NCBI GenBank assembly: GCA_963281255.1
Contig: OY725494.1
Location: forward strand, 1,439,934 to 1,503,933
Reading direction: 5' to 3'
Source of the DNA: Aphrocallistes beatrix
Taxonomy: Eukaryota > Porifera > Hexactinellida > Sceptrulophora > Aphrocallistidae
Length of the DNA stretch: 64,000 nt
Shown here: positions 1 through 10,598 of the stretch, one piece after another
Numbering within the stretch: position 1 is the stretch's first letter
Layout: each line of letters opens with the position of its first letter
Translations under genes and position numbers: made by a program
The notes under the pieces: generated by a model
Told to the model about the DNA's origin: nothing
The model's input: the letters and a program-made list of their open reading frames with translations, nothing else
The model's database searches: none

Positions 1-2046
1 GGGAATTTTACAACCCTACTCTTACCCCTTGAACTTATCGTATGCTTCTTTTCGTGATATCCGTATCCTTTATAATTCTGAGAGAAATAGTTTGGCTAAA
101 CTAGCTCCACGTTTGACCTTAAAATCATGTTATCCTTCCTATATCGAACGTCAAAATGTTAAGTTGATGCTAAAAATAGTTCATTAATCCACCATTTCTG
201 CTTTGGCTATTCAGAACGACCAACGCTGTTCAGCTTTTAAATCAAACACTTCAGTCTTAGTTGGGATTCTATTGTCTCTGTGGAAAATCTTAATGTCGGC
301 GTACCGTATAAAAATGTGCGTTTGAATGACCCGATGACTAAGCCTTTGACGTTTAATGACGAGCGATTTACTTTTCTAACTCGGATCGTTTATTGGTTGG
401 ATGTTGGGAGTCACTTCCTGACAAAGGTGGGAAATTAAGTAAGCACACATTTAACAATACAGCACTGATAGCTAGTATTAGACAGTATGCACAGCGTTGA
501 ATCAGTACAAAATAGCGCTTAGCTAGTTTTAGTATCCACAGTTGATAGATAAAAAGTGAATTCTAAGTATATCAGCTTACTTGAACATATTTCCAAACTC
601 GTGATTATCTTGAATTTCTACTTTTGGCTCCTATTGAAATTAATACTATCGAAATCCGGCAGCTCAAGAAAACCTACGTTAAATCATTTACTTTCAGTAT
701 TCATACTACTACTTCTAATCTTCAATTTTTAGCTTTTATTTGATTTATTTAAATTTTATTGTTGGATCAATCAAGTGACCGCCGAATTTTCGATTATTTC
801 GGGTTATCTTGAACTTTCGACCTCAATATTGAAATCTTAAACAGGTAAATGTTTAATTATGCTTCGACAGATCTCAAATATGGTTGATATTCTACTGTTA
901 TTTTCAATGTTAAAGCATGACTCAATTTCATGTTAGACTCGATTGAACAAATACACTTATTGAAAAAATTATTCTGAGATAATCCAAATTTAAAGTTTCA
1001 TGAAGTGGACATCAACCATTAGAAAAAAAAATGATAAATGACCCAAGATACAAATAAGCCACAAAATGGGATGATATTGATAGCCTAGAGTCTATAGGAT
1101 CCAAATATGTAATACAAATAAAAATGGCGGAAAAATCTTTTCCGCAAAATGGATCATTGCAGTAGCGTTAAAAGTTTCAAGCATGCGTGCCTAGTGTTAC
1201 CTCAAATTACAAATTATCTATCTGAGAATTGTGGCTTTTCTTATCTCCTATAATCTTTCTTACAGACAGACCCATTAGAACACCATTTTGGGCTTTATCG
1301 CATGATGTCAGGTGCTAATTATCATGTTTAGTATCTTCAAATTTTAGAATCAGAACGCCGTCTCAAAGTTTCTAATATTTTAAACTTGTTTTCTAGCCAG
1401 ACTGTTTCTAGCACTTCTTCATTACAAGAATTTATTGAATCTTTTTCATCTGAGGGTGGTGTAGATTCTAATCGCGAAATTGATCTTGATCCATTTATGA
1501 GTGCATTATCAGATCTCTCTGCCATTGAATGCAATTTTCAGGTCCTTCAATCTTTAGCTATAATACAAGTAGCTGGTTATTCAACACCAATACCTGAAAC
1601 GCAGTCATAATTGTATGATATGTCGAGATTTATTAACTATGGATAAAGATTTGCTTATTGATGAACCATCCTTATCTCAGTTCAAGCTACTAGATCTCTC
1701 CTATCGTGGAGGTTTGAAGTATCTTTCGGAGTTAGTCCTAGAATCTATCGTTACTGCTTGGAAGATTTTTGTTAGCATAGAAAACGATAACGAAATGATG
1801 GCATTATTAGTAGAAGGACCATCCAGGAATATCCTTGTCGATCTATCAATGAATTCTATTTTGGATGCCGATGTCTGTGATTCATGGGTAAATGTATGCC
1901 CGTTTTGTGTTGTGAATGGTTGTTATATCCTCCGCAAAATTCTATTTGTTGCTAGTAACTGCTTTTTAGCAAATAAAGTAAAAAATTATAATTCGATGGT
2001 TATTTCTAGAGGCATGGAGAAGCGAAAATTGAAAAAATTCCAATAA
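1..2046 (+). pseudogene. P-like transposase, C-terminal two thirds, broken
   Basis: The translation carries landmarks of THAP9/P-element transposases: LAPRLT, SYIERQNVKLMLKIVH, then VPYKNVRLNDPMTKPLT and FLTRIVYWLD up to about position 450, TDPLEHHFGLYRMMSGANYH near 1265-1325, and CRDLLTMDKD…YRGGLKYLSELVLESIVTAWKIF at 1615-1780. These belong to the RNase H-like core remainder and C-terminal region of the family. The frame is broken by stops and by extra sequence at 454-1171 that copy 2 lacks. The longest open stretches are 1386-1610 and 1615-2046. The THAP DNA-binding domain and first catalytic Asp are outside the window. It is not a functional gene here. Confidence 0.75.
454..1171. other. 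About 0.72-kb extra segment in P-like transposase copy 1
   Basis: Copy 1 reads AAGCACACATTTA, then about 718 bp of unrelated AT-rich DNA, then TTCAAGCATGCGTGCCT. Copy 2 (38680-38715) passes between the same points with only a few bases. The segment interrupts the coding frame. I see no clear terminal inverted repeats, so it may be a decayed insertion; an ancestral intron lost in copy 2 is less likely. It holds no recognisable coding sequence. Confidence 0.55.
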
Positions 2047-2118
2047 TACGTATTTTAGTCTATCAATGATTGTTGTATATTATAGTTACTACTTTCTTTA
2101 GTTTATTTTATCTTAGTA

Positions 2119-2322
2119 TAGATTCAGAAGTCCAGTAGAGATTCAGAAGTCAGTAGAGATTCAGCATTTCAGTAGAGATTCAGAAGTCAGTAGAGATTCA
2201 GAAGTCAGTAGAGATTCAGCATTTCAGTAGAGATTCAGAAGTTCAGTAGAAATTCAGAAGTTCAGTAGAGATTCAGAAGTCAGTAGAGATTCAGAAGTTC
2301 AGTAGAGATTCAGAAGTTCACC
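2119..2322 (+). repeat. Minisatellite, about 18-bp unit, 11 copies
   Basis: The unit is close to GATTCAGAAGTCAGTAGA, with variants AAGTTCAG and CATTTCAG in a partly regular order. It lies just 3' of the P-like transposase end. The same array occurs in copy 2 at 39639-39735 with about 5 units, so it belongs to the element and its length varies. Confidence 0.9.
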
Positions 2323-3251
2323 AAACTTTTAGTGATATTTAAAAGAGATCGATAGCTTAGCCATTAGATTTTGATGTTTTGTGACTTCTATTGCAATATG
2401 TGATGTTATTTACTAGTTTATCTAAATATTTTAAAATCAAATCTTTATAATACTTGTAATTCACAATTTATAATTAATTTTATATAAATATAACGATCGG
2501 GAGGGAATTATATCAAACCAGTTCGAAATAAATGAATGTAGAATCAAAAAATCGACCACAATCATTTCCTAGATTTAGTTCAACCTATATTCAATTTCTA
2601 TGATGTTTGTGATAGCTACCTCGACTTGCGATCCATGGTCAAATATTCATTAGTTACTGTGAGGCCTTATATAGAGTAGGCTATGGTCAAACCAATTTGC
2701 CTTTTTTACTTTAAAGACGGTCAATTTTGAAATTTTAAAGTCTCTAGGATACACAAATCTTACATTTGAATGCTGAGAACAGTTTAAACTGAGTTATTAA
2801 GGATGAACAAAGCATTCACAAGCATTTATAGTGATGATTTAGATATATACCAAACAAAGTTCGAAGAAAATCGCAAAAGTAACTGAAAATCCACAAGTTA
2901 CCTTAAGACCCTTAACCCCGAATATTTTGAGATAATTATGAATAATAATCTTATTCCTAGCACGAAAAGTATAATCCATCAGTTTAGAATGAATGAAGAG
3001 ATTCTAAAAAGTATATTAGGAAGTCAGAATGGGCGGCCACGACTCTAAGTTTACAAGTTCAGATTTTCGAAAAATGCTGCGTCATCATGTGATAAAGATC
3101 AAAACATACATTCCATAGGATATGTGCAATTATTATCAATAAATCATATATACAGTCGACTCCGCTTAATAGGGTCACATCAATCAGAGAACATTATGCC
3201 CCGAATAAGCGGAGACCATTATTAACCGAAAATATTTGTATTTTAGTTTCT

Positions 3252-3750
3252 ACAAGCGCGCTTCGCTTGCTTGCGGTGCGCGGCTGGCTGACACTTTGTG
3301 TCCGCTGGAGGTGACATTGGTTAATTATAAGGGAAATATCATCTCTAAATATGTCCATCTTAGTTTTAAAATCGAAATCACTCGAAAAAACAGCAAAATT
3401 ATCAATTTTTAAAATTTTGATTAGTAATGATGACGTCATAACAGAGTGATGAGTCATCATATTTGGATGAGAGTTGTACCATATGTGTAATATGTTAGTC
3501 TATAGATTCTATTAGAATCTCAGCCTTCTATATCCTATACTTACTGAGTTATGCTCGAATAACTGTGTTGCTTAACTTTTAAAAATATGACAATGACGTC
3601 ATAATTCCATGATGAGTCGACATTTTGCTCTGAGCTCAGAACTTACTGGAGCCATAGCCAAAAGACTCCCACATGCCAAAAATCAGCTTTGTATGACCGG
3701 CAGTTTCTTCAATCAATTCGTTACATATATATATATATATACGTACATAT
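3252..3750 (+). repeat. R1 interspersed repeat, copy a
   Basis: Unclassified repeat family, full consensus about 0.5 kb. In order it has a GC-rich head (GCGCGCTTCGCTTGC, a GGCGGACAC hairpin, CCTTCGGTCGCC), an AT-rich body with TGATGACGTCATAA and GTGATGAGTCATCAT motifs, a tail ending CAATCAATTCGTTACA, and a (TA)n tract. This copy lacks the last part of the head. I recognise no coding function; frames that run through the (TA)n tract are by-products of the repeat. Confidence 0.8.
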
Positions 3751-3757
3751 ATATATA

Positions 3758-4376
3758 CAACGCGCTTCGCTTGCTTGCGCTGCGCGGCTGGCGGACACTT
3801 CGTGTCCGCCGGAGGCTCCCTTCGGTCGCCTGGAGGTGACATTGGTTAATTATAAGGGAGAAATCATCTCTAAATATGTCCATCTTAGTTTTAAAATCGA
3901 TATCTCACGAAAAAACACCAAATTTGTCAATTTTTAAAATTTTGAGGAGTAATGATGACGTCATAGCAAAGTGATGAGTCATCATTTTTTGATGCTAGTT
4001 GCATCATATGTGAGACGTGTTAGTCTACAGATTCTATTAAAATTTCAGCCTTCTATCTCCTATAATGGCTGAGTTATGCCCGAATAACTGTGTTGCTTAA
4101 CTTTTAAAAATGTGACAATGACGTCATAATTCCATGATGTGTCGACATTTTTTCTGAGCTCAGAACTTACTGGAGCCATAGCCAAAAGACTCCCACGTGC
4201 CAAAAATTAGCCTTCTACGCCTGGCAGTTTCTTCAATCAATTCGTTACAGAGATATATATATATATACAATAATCGAGTTTTAATAGTAAGGATATATAT
4301 AGATTAATCGAGTTTTAATAGTAAGGATATATATAAATAAATAAATATACATTAATCGAGTTTAAATAGTAAGCAT
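3758..4376 (+). repeat. R1 interspersed repeat, copy b, with ATCGAGTTTTAATAGTAAGGA tail units
   Basis: This is a complete R1 copy directly after copy a. Its head holds a perfect 9-bp hairpin, GGCGGACAC/GTGTCCGCC, at 3790-3810. After the (TA)n tract, three tail units (TAATCGAGTTTTAATAGTAA) follow, separated by TATATATAGA-type microsatellite. The same tail unit closes copies at 47811, 54845 and 63785, so it is part of the family. Confidence 0.8.
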
Positions 4377-4448
4377 GTGTGAGAGCTATTCCGGTCCTGC
4401 CAAGTGGCCCGATTAAGCAGTTGACCCGATTAAACAGTGCCCTATTAA

Positions 4449-6529
4449 GGATACCGCCCTCGAAAAAACATATGATTTCATACATATGATATTCATACAT
4501 ACATCATTCATACATACATATGATAACATATGATAACATATGATGAGACTAATGAACAGACATATTTTTGAAATTTTGAAAATTGTTAAAAATTCACACC
4601 AAAACACCCGAGGAATTATATTTTAAGGATACCGCCCTCGAAAAAACATATGATTTGCATTACAGCATACGATGAAAGTAGAGCTATAAGAGATGTTAAG
4701 CGTGGGGAGGTATCTCCATCAAGAAATACTGGCACATTCCAAACCGTTTTTGATTCTCATTTCTAGATTTTGAGATACAGTGTCTCAAAGTCTGTTTTTT
4801 TAATTTTCCGCTAGCACATCTTAATGGTAGAAATTTAGGCACTCAATGAATTGTTTAGGACATACCAAGGAATCAAACGCTTCCAAAATCGAATCATAGA
4901 TAGTCTACCATATTTGCAACTTCATAGGACCAGAAGAAAGTTAAAATGACAAAAATTGTAAATTTAATCGGTGTCGGAAAAAAAGGGGCCAAAAAACGGC
5001 TAAAAATGTCTGTTTTTGGGGGGAAATCAGGAATAAAATCACCGAGTTAGAATAGCTAAAAAAAAATGGTGGTCCTACGTTCATCGCCAAATGATATGGA
5101 ACAACTCTTGAAATTTTCAAACTTCTATCTTAAACCAAATTTGAGAAATAATTCTGTAAAGACGGTCAATTTTGAAATTAAGTCCCGAGATATAGAGATT
5201 TTAAGTCTAGGTGTTAAGTAGAATGTTAAATGAGTTATTAATAATGAACAAACGCATTTTCAGACATTTATTCGCATTCATCCTGCTGAATTAGGTATAT
5301 TAGAACCAAATATTTACAAAAAATAGCAAAAGTACCCTGAAAATCCACAAATTTCCTTGAGGCCCCTAACTCGAATATTTTGAGATAATTAAAATAATAA
5401 TTCATATTCCCGGCACTGCGAAGTATAATCTATCAGTTTAGAATGAATAAAAAGCTTCCTAAAAGTATATTAGGAAGTTAGACCAAAAGTCTACGACTTT
5501 TATATTCCAAGTTAGGATTTTCGAAAAATGCTACGTCATCATATGACGAAAATCTAAAACTTAACATTCCATAGGGTGTAGTGCAATTATTATCAAAGAA
5601 TCATATATGTACACTCATAAAAAGTTTATTAAGAAGTGAGAACTAAGAATTTGGACTTATATTTACAGAGATAGAGAGATATCTCTTTTTGGACCCAAAA
5701 TGGGGGTTTTTGACCAAATCTGCGAGGTCCAAGGCCAGAACTTTCAAAATAATTATCAAAAGTTCTCCAATTTTTCTGTACACATTATTAACGACAATTG
5801 TATTCATTATTTAGCAAAATAGCTAAATTTGGACACATATTTAATGATTAGATTCGCCATTTTCTAATAGATTCAAAGTTCTCCATAGAATTTGTATTAC
5901 AATTAAATCAATGATAAGTCGAGAATTATTAATTTTTTGGCAATGGAATGTTCGAGGAACCTATATATTTTGGCATATATCCTTTTATTTAAGGATACAA
6001 TATATTATATATCTACAATAGTTTTTAAGATATGACATCGGCCTCTTTCGGGATCTTAGAGGGATATTCTGCCCGAACTTTAACTATAATAAGCGATTTC
6101 TCAAGAACAAATGGTCGAATCCGAACAAATTTCTTTTTGAAACGATCAGAATTTTATTTCTGACCCAGTGATCACTAAAGATCTGAGATCAAACTTGCGA
6201 TTTCCCGAGCATTATATAAATGAACTCCCTATTTTGTTTGGATTTTATTTGCCCATTCTTTTAAATCTTTGTGTTATATAATCTCCAAAGGTGCCAAAAC
6301 AATGTTAAGGTTCATATCATTAAAAAAATATCAAATAAGTTAAAAACTAATTGGTAAATGAGTTAAAAACCTACAATAATTTTTCAATTTTTATTAACGC
6401 TAAACTTTAGGGGGTTATCTCACAAAAAAAAAATACCGTCTAAATAGTGCTATCAGATGGTAGACCGATCAGTAATACAATGAAAACGGGTTTTTTTACG
6501 CCAGGCAAGGTTTTTCGAGGGCGGTATCC
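4449..6529 (+). mobile_element. TTAA-flanked non-autonomous DNA element, copy 1
   Basis: Terminal inverted repeats are GGATACCGCCCTCGAAAAA (4449) and TTTTTCGAGGGCGGTATCC (to 6529), with TTAA on each side (4445-4448 and 6530-6533). The left end is duplicated: a second GGATACCGCCCTCGAAAAA follows TTAA at 4627, about 175 bp inside. The duplication of TTAA suggests a piggyBac-type mechanism, but no transposase gene is present and the frames are short. It has the same order as copies at 6959-8835 and 28927-30824. Confidence 0.8.
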
Positions 6530-6958
6530 TTAAGCGGAGTCAACTGTATACCGTAGTATATTAGAAATTGAGAACAAAGAATTTGGGGTTATTTTTACAG
6601 AAATAGTTCTATCTCTTTCTGGACGATAAATGGAGAGTTTTGATCGAATCTGGGAGGTCCAAGGCCAGAACTTCCAAAATAGTTATGAAAAGTGCTCCAA
6701 CTTTTCAGTACTCATTATTAACGACAATTGTTCTGATTTTTCATTATAATGACCACATTTTGACACATATTTCATGAGTGAATTCGCGATTTTCTAATTT
6801 ATTTAAAGTTCTCCATAGAATTTGTATTACAATAATGTTACTGATATGTCGAGAAATATTTATTTTTTGACAAGGAGATATTTGCGGAACTTAAATATGA
6901 TCGTGTATATCCTTCCATTTAAGGTTATAATCGATTATATATCTTCAATAATTTTTAA

Positions 6959-8835
6959 GGATACGGCCCTCGAAAAACTTTGCCTGAAGTAAAAAAAACA
7001 ATCTGATAGTACTAGTTGGACGGTATTTATTATGATTTTTATGAGTTACCCCACCCCCTAAAGTTTAGCGTTACAAAAAATTGAGAGTTTTTAACGCAGA
7101 GGTTTTTGACGCATTCACCAATTAGTTTTTAAATTATTTGACATTTTTTAAAGATAAGGACCTTAACATTGTTTTGGACCCTTTGAAGATTATATAACAC
7201 AAAGATTTAGAAGAAAAGCCAATTAAAACCCAAACAAAATAGCTCTATAAGGGAGTTCATTTATATAATGCTCGGGAAATCGCTTGTTTGATATCAGGTA
7301 TTTAGCGATCATTGGATCAGAAATATTATTCTGATTGTTTCAAAAAAGATTTGTTCTGGTCCGACAATTTGTTCGTGATATATCGCATATTAAACGTAAA
7401 GTCGGGCATAATATCTCTATGGTCCCGAAAGAGGTCGATGTCATATCTTAAAAACTAGTGAAGATATATAATCTATTATAATCTTAAATGAAAGGATATA
7501 TGCGAAAATATATAGGTTCCTCAAACATTCCTTTGTCAAAAAATAAATATTTCTCGACGTATCATTGATTTAATTGTAATACAAATTCTATGGAGAACTT
7601 TGAATATAGTATTAGAAAATGCCGAATCTAGTCATTAAAAATGTATCCAAATGTGGCTATTATGCTAAATAATGAATACAATTGTCGTTAATAGTATATA
7701 CAGAAATATTGGAGAACTTTTGATAATTATTTTGAAGGTTCTGGCCTTGGAGCTCCGATATTCGTCAAAAAAAAACAGTTTAAGGTCCAAAAAGAGATAT
7801 TTCTCTATCTCTAATTTTAATTCCAAATTCTTAGTTCTCACTTACTAATTTAATTTATAATAAGGGTACATATATGATTCATTGATAATAATTGCACGAC
7901 ATCCTATGGAATGTAAGCTTTAGATTTTTGTCATATGTTGCATTTTTCGAAAATGTTAACTTGGAAACTAAAAGTCGTAGACTTTCGCTCTAGCTTCCAA
8001 AATATTTATGGAAGGTCTTTATTCATTCAAAACTGATGGATTATATTTCATAGTGCTAGGAATATGAATTATTATTCACAATTGTCTCAAAATATTCGGG
8101 GTTAGGGGCCTCAAGGAAATTTCTTGATTTTCAGTGTACTTTTGCAATTTTATGTAAATATTTAGTTCAGACCTAAATAATTTCTATAAATGCGAATAAA
8201 TAGCTGTGAATAATTTTGTTCATTTTTAGTAACTTATTTACATTCTTCTTAATATCTAAACATAAAATCTATATATCTCAGGGCATTAAAATTTCAAAAT
8301 TGACCGTCTTTACAAAATTTTAAGTCAAAATTGGTTTGAGACAGAGGTTTGAAAATTTCAAGAGTTGTTCCATATCATTAGACGATGAACGCATGACAAT
8401 TTATTAACGATATCTTTTAACTTAGTGATTTAATTCCCAATTTACCAAAAAAAAACTGTCGTTTTCGCCGTTTTTGGCACTTTTTTCAGACACCAATAAA
8501 ATTTACAGTTTTTGGCATTTACTATTCTTTTGATCCTATGAAGTGGCAAATATGATAGACTATCTATGATTCGATTTAGCAGGCATTTGTTTCCATGGTA
8601 TGTCCTAAAAAATTTTAGGAGTGACCGGATTTCTACCATTAAGTTGTACTAGCGACTAACGAAAACACCCGACTGTATGACACTGTATTTAAAAACTAGA
8701 AATGAGAATGAAAAACGGTTTGGAATGTGCAAGTTTTTCTAGATGAAGATACGTGCCCACGCTTAACATCTCTTAGAGCTCTACTTTCATCGTATGCTGT
8801 AAGCCAAATCATATGATTTTTCACGGACGGTATCC
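6959..8835 (-). mobile_element. TTAA-flanked non-autonomous DNA element, copy 2 (inverted)
   Basis: This is a 1877-bp copy in opposite orientation to copy 1. Termini are GGATACGGCCCTCGAAAAA (6959) and GGACGGTATCC (to 8835), with TTAA at 6955-6958 and 8836-8839. It split copy 0 at TTTTTAAGATATGAC; the intact form of that site is visible inside copy 1 near 6030. It has no coding region. Confidence 0.85.
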
Positions 8836-9378
8836 TTAAGATATGACATCAGCCACTTTCGGGACCATAGAATAGTATTAAGCCCGAAACTTGCCTATAA
8901 TAAGCGATAGGTCACGGAAAAAATGGTCGGATCTAAACACTCTTTTTTAAAATGATCAGAATTTTATTTCTGATACATTTGTCGGTGAATATGAATATCA
9001 AAACTGTCATTTTCTGAGCATTATATAAATGAACTCCCTTATATGGCTATTATGATTTGATTTTATTGACCTTTCTAAATCTTTGTGTTATATAATCTCC
9101 AATGGGGCCAAAACAATTTCGAGGTCCATATCATTAAAAAATATCAAATAAGTAAGAAACTAATTGATGAATGCGTCGAAAAACCTCCAATAATTTTTCA
9201 ATTTTTAGTAACGCTAAACTTTAGGGGGGTTAATTAAATCCAATTTATGAACTTAACCTTGGCCAAAGAGGATAGTTCCCTTTATTCTTCCGCCCTTGGT
9301 TGTAATCATTCCTTACATCAATACCTAGGTCCAGGATTCGCTTATCACCACAAATTAGTAATTGAAGAGATTATTTAA

Positions 9379-10594
9379 GGTTGGTGTTTCCTTCCAGAAC
9401 TAACTTTAAAAGTTTTCATTATTTTCTCATGAAATTTTTTGTGGAAACTATTCTCGATGAGTTATCTGCAAAAATACACTTTTCGGGAGCCCAAGAAGTA
9501 AGAGAAAATTTTTTTTTCCCAAATGACCTAATTTATAGAGGACATTCAAGGAAAATTCAATGCCTTATGCTTCTTTTACTCAATTATTCTTGCACAAAAT
9601 GGTTGAATAAAGAAAATAATAGGAATATAATTTTCAATTTTAACCCAAATAATTTTTTCTTTCAAATTTGTTTATACAAAATTTAGAGGCAGATTTTCGT
9701 AAGGAAAAATATATTAACTTTTTTCTAAAGTAGAATATCAAAAATCTGTCTCTATCATTTTGTTCTATGTGACGAGATCTTTCTAAAACCGTCGAGTTTT
9801 TAACTCTACGACCTTTGTAACTAGAGATTCTTCCTTTGTAAAATTGATTTTTTTAAGTGCTAAAAACAGGCTACAAAGCAATTTTCATCGGAAAGGCTTG
9901 ATTTCCATTTGTTTTTACTGTATTCTGATAATAAATAACATCAAAACATCCTAAATCAACAACTTATAGTAGTACTTAACTTCAAAATATGACATATCAA
10001 ATATTTTCACATCATGACACCTTCAAAAGTGTGAAAAAGTTGACAGTTATCACTTGGGGCCCAAAAATGACCATGTCCGATAGTTTCCGCCGAAATCCCA
10101 TACCTATAACTTTATTTGACTATGCCAGGTCGTTATTTTAATACTGAATTCGTATTCAGCACTAAATTTCCAGCAATTTGGTATATATATTGACCATATT
10201 TGGAAATATTTTTGGTTGCCTTTTCCTAGCAACGGTCAGGAATGTTAAAAAATTCCAGGCCGTTGCTAGGCACGGTCAAACAAAAATGTTTCCAAATATG
10301 GTCAATATATATATCAAATTGCTGGAAATCTAGTGCTGAGCATGAATTCTACATTAAAAAGATGATCTGGCACTGTTAAAAGTAGTTAGAGCTGTGGGAC
10401 ATTTCGCATTTAAAATGTGTCGTTTTTAGAGTGACAGCAGGTGATACAAGTGGCTCAAAGTGGCCAAATATTGGGGCTGGAGTTATAAAAATCGGGATTA
10501 TAGTTTAGAACCCCAATAAGGATCTAAAAATTATAAAAAAGCAATTTGGGCACATTTTTAATAAAAAACAAGTTTCGCATGGGAAACACCAACC
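9379..10594. mobile_element. Second TTAA-flanked element family (GGTTGGTGTTTCC ends)
   Basis: The ends GGTTGGTGTTTCC (9379) and GGAAACACCAACC (to 10594) are perfect 13-bp inverted repeats flanked by TTAA at 9375-9378 and 10595-10598. The 1216-bp body has no recognisable transposase; one 101-codon frame (9381-9686) has a low-complexity, AT-driven composition and is probably spurious. The body carries a foldback at 10145-10375 of the family also seen at 21737-24229 and 42771-43566. Confidence 0.75.
10145..10375. repeat. Foldback FB-1, short form
   Basis: An imperfect palindrome. The left arm (TTCAGCACTAAATTTCCAGC, then TTGACCATATTTGGAAA, then CCTAGCAACGGTCAGGAATG) is mirrored by the right arm, with the centre near 10253. 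The same arms form the outer parts of the larger inverted repeats at 21737-24229 and 42771-43566. Confidence 0.7.
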
Positions 10595-10598
10595 TTAA

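Larger units (their letters stand above)
1..2685 (+). mobile_element. P-like (THAP/P) DNA transposon, copy 1, 3' part
   Basis: This is the 3' portion of a P-superfamily element; its 5' end lies outside the window. It aligns with copy 2 (36966-41473): from about 382 both share the 3' transposase, the 17-19 bp minisatellite, the AT-rich tail and the terminal repeat. Its last bases (…GAGTAGGCTATG at 2685) are the reverse complement of the terminus CATAGCCTA seen at 32405, 19403 and 56415. It sits inside an old TTAA-family element: the flank at 2686 (GTCAAACCAATTTG) resumes the sequence seen in other TTAA copies near 5130. At the Tc1 insertion point of copy 2 this copy has the uninterrupted site (GTGATAGCTACC near 2610), so it serves as an empty-site reference. 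Confidence is high for the family and right end. Confidence 0.85.
3153..6546. mobile_element. Pogo/Tigger-like MITE, expanded by nested insertions
   Basis: The left end CAGTCGACTCCGCTTAA (3153) and the right end TTAAGCGGAGTCAACTG (to 6546) are inverted repeats, flanked by TA on both sides, as in Tc1/mariner/pogo elements. Related ends occur at 22829, 31363, 35189 and 47916. The element contains two R1 repeat copies and TTAA element 1, which landed in the TTAA of its right terminal repeat: sequence before 4445 (…CAGTGCCCTA) rejoins sequence after 6533 (GCGGAGTCAACTG). It has no coding capacity. Confidence 0.7.
2686..9235 (+). mobile_element. Old TTAA-family element (copy 0), interrupted by younger elements
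   Basis: Three separated blocks (2686-3150, 6549-6958 and 8840-9235) line up in order and orientation with one internal stretch of the other TTAA-family copies, for example 5130-6420. Shared landmarks are AAAGACGGTCAATTTTG, the GGTCCAAGGCCAGAAC region and the CTTTAGGGGG end. The gaps are occupied by a pogo-like element (3153-6546) and by another TTAA element in opposite orientation (6959-8835). Neither terminus of copy 0 is preserved. It has no coding capacity I can recognise. Confidence 0.75.

Noticed and set aside
3609..3937. Overlapping 68-82-codon frames on both strands through the R1 repeat and (TA)n
   Set aside because: They are built from the repeat and microsatellite (peptides such as IYIYIYVHIY), recur with each R1 copy and change between copies.
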